Assembly: GCA_027622355.1 (NCBI GenBank)
Contig: JAQBZT010000160.1
Span: 1 to 7,034 of the forward strand
Reading direction: 5' to 3'
From: a bacterium
GTDB taxonomy: Bacteria > UBA8248
Length of the DNA stretch: 7,034 nucleotides
In this document: positions 6,648 through 7,034 of the stretch, one piece after another
Layout of the letters: each line of letters starts with the position of its first letter
Position numbering within the stretch: position 1 is the stretch's first letter
Position numbers and translations under genes: made by a program
The notes under the pieces: model-generated
What the model saw: only the letters and a program-made list of their open reading frames with translations
What the model was told of the DNA's origin: nothing
Databases searched by the model: none

Positions 6648-7034
6648 ATTTATGCCCTTTCCTTCCATTCGGCACGACAAAGTTGATGATAGCTGCAAAC
6701 CAGTTGGACTGTAAGTATCCGGAATTATGCGGCAACGCTCTCCTTTTAGCAAAATAAGGCCTAATTTTCTTCCTCTGCGGTGTCTCCCGCCAAGAAGTCC
6801 ATAAAGACCGTAAAAAGATACCCTCTTAGGCACCCCTTCCATCCAAATCCACCGTGAATAAAGGGGTTTCTCCATTTTGGGGCACAATGATCCCTTCTCC
6901 TCCGGGCCCAACACCGCTTGCAGCCCCTCATCAGCCATAGCCGAAAACTGCCCGGTAGTAATGGGCCAAAGGGAAGGCCGAGGCCACGTGAACGTGCCAC
7001 TTCCTGGAGTGATAGGAGACCCTGGCCCCGATCT
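6648..7034. other. 387-base stretch without a recognisable gene
   Basis: This is the 5' flank of the acyl-CoA dehydrogenase. The minus-strand frame of that gene stays open for about 97 more codons (to 6938), and another minus frame is open from 7000 to 6761. Neither reads like a known family, both have uneven composition, and neither has a clear ribosome site. A weak minus-strand promoter is possible: TTGCCG (6735-6730), 16 bases, TACAGT (6713-6708), about 60 bases before the start codon. No tRNA, terminator-grade hairpin or repeat was seen. Confidence 0.4.
6655..6664 (-). promoter_or_regulatory. Ribosome binding site of the acyl-CoA dehydrogenase
   Basis: On the minus strand AAGGAAAGGG lies 7 bases before the ATG at 6647. 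It would be inside the coding region if translation began at 6668, so it favours the shorter protein, whose N-terminus also fits the family. Confidence 0.6.

Noticed and set aside
5949..6686. 245-codon plus-strand open frame opposite the acyl-CoA dehydrogenase
   Set aside because: Antisense shadow; the minus-strand frame carries all family motifs.
6648..6938. N-terminal extension of the acyl-CoA dehydrogenase by about 97 residues
   Set aside because: The extension has no family similarity and the ribosome binding site lies just before 6647.

Overview
The window comes from a GC-rich bacterial chromosome. It has three parts with visibly different base composition. Positions 1 to about 4430 are strongly GC-rich, with codons mostly ending in G or C. 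Positions about 4435-5340 are clearly AT-richer. Positions 5345-7034 are moderately GC-rich. The organism cannot be named from this alone. Gene content and the leuB-asd adjacency would fit a proteobacterium-like Gram-negative lineage, but that is inference.

The left part (1-4259) is a tightly packed plus-strand cluster. It holds the 3' part of leuB (leucine synthesis), asd (the aspartate-semialdehyde branch to Lys/Met/Thr), an S-methyl-5'-thioadenosine phosphorylase (mtnP, purine and methionine salvage), hemL (the 5-aminolevulinate step of tetrapyrrole synthesis) and a small FtsB/DivIC-type division protein. The first four genes overlap by 1, 4 and 4 bases, so they are almost certainly co-transcribed and probably translationally coupled. 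mtnP, hemL and ftsB all appear to start with TTG. hemL and ftsB are separated by 32 bases.

Next is a self-contained initiator tRNA unit: a sigma70-like promoter (4317-4345), tRNA-fMet(CAT) with encoded CCA (4358-4434), and a strong hairpin/T-tract terminator (4443-4476). Directly after it lies the AT-rich segment. It carries one recognisable gene, an apparently frameshifted relative of the DUF3800 (RNase H-like) family at 4575-5337. The sharp composition change at a tRNA 3' end, and an antisense reading frame ending in a peptide typical of tRNA-targeting integrases, suggest the scar of an integrated element. No integrase and no second attachment site are visible.

The right part carries one minus-strand gene, an acyl-CoA dehydrogenase family flavoprotein (5469-6647). 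By eye, neither of the two usual catalytic glutamate positions holds a glutamate. Its upstream 387 bases have no recognisable gene. The strongest leads are the frameshifted DUF3800-like gene in the tRNA-linked island and the non-canonical acyl-CoA dehydrogenase. I see no convincing undescribed multi-gene system.
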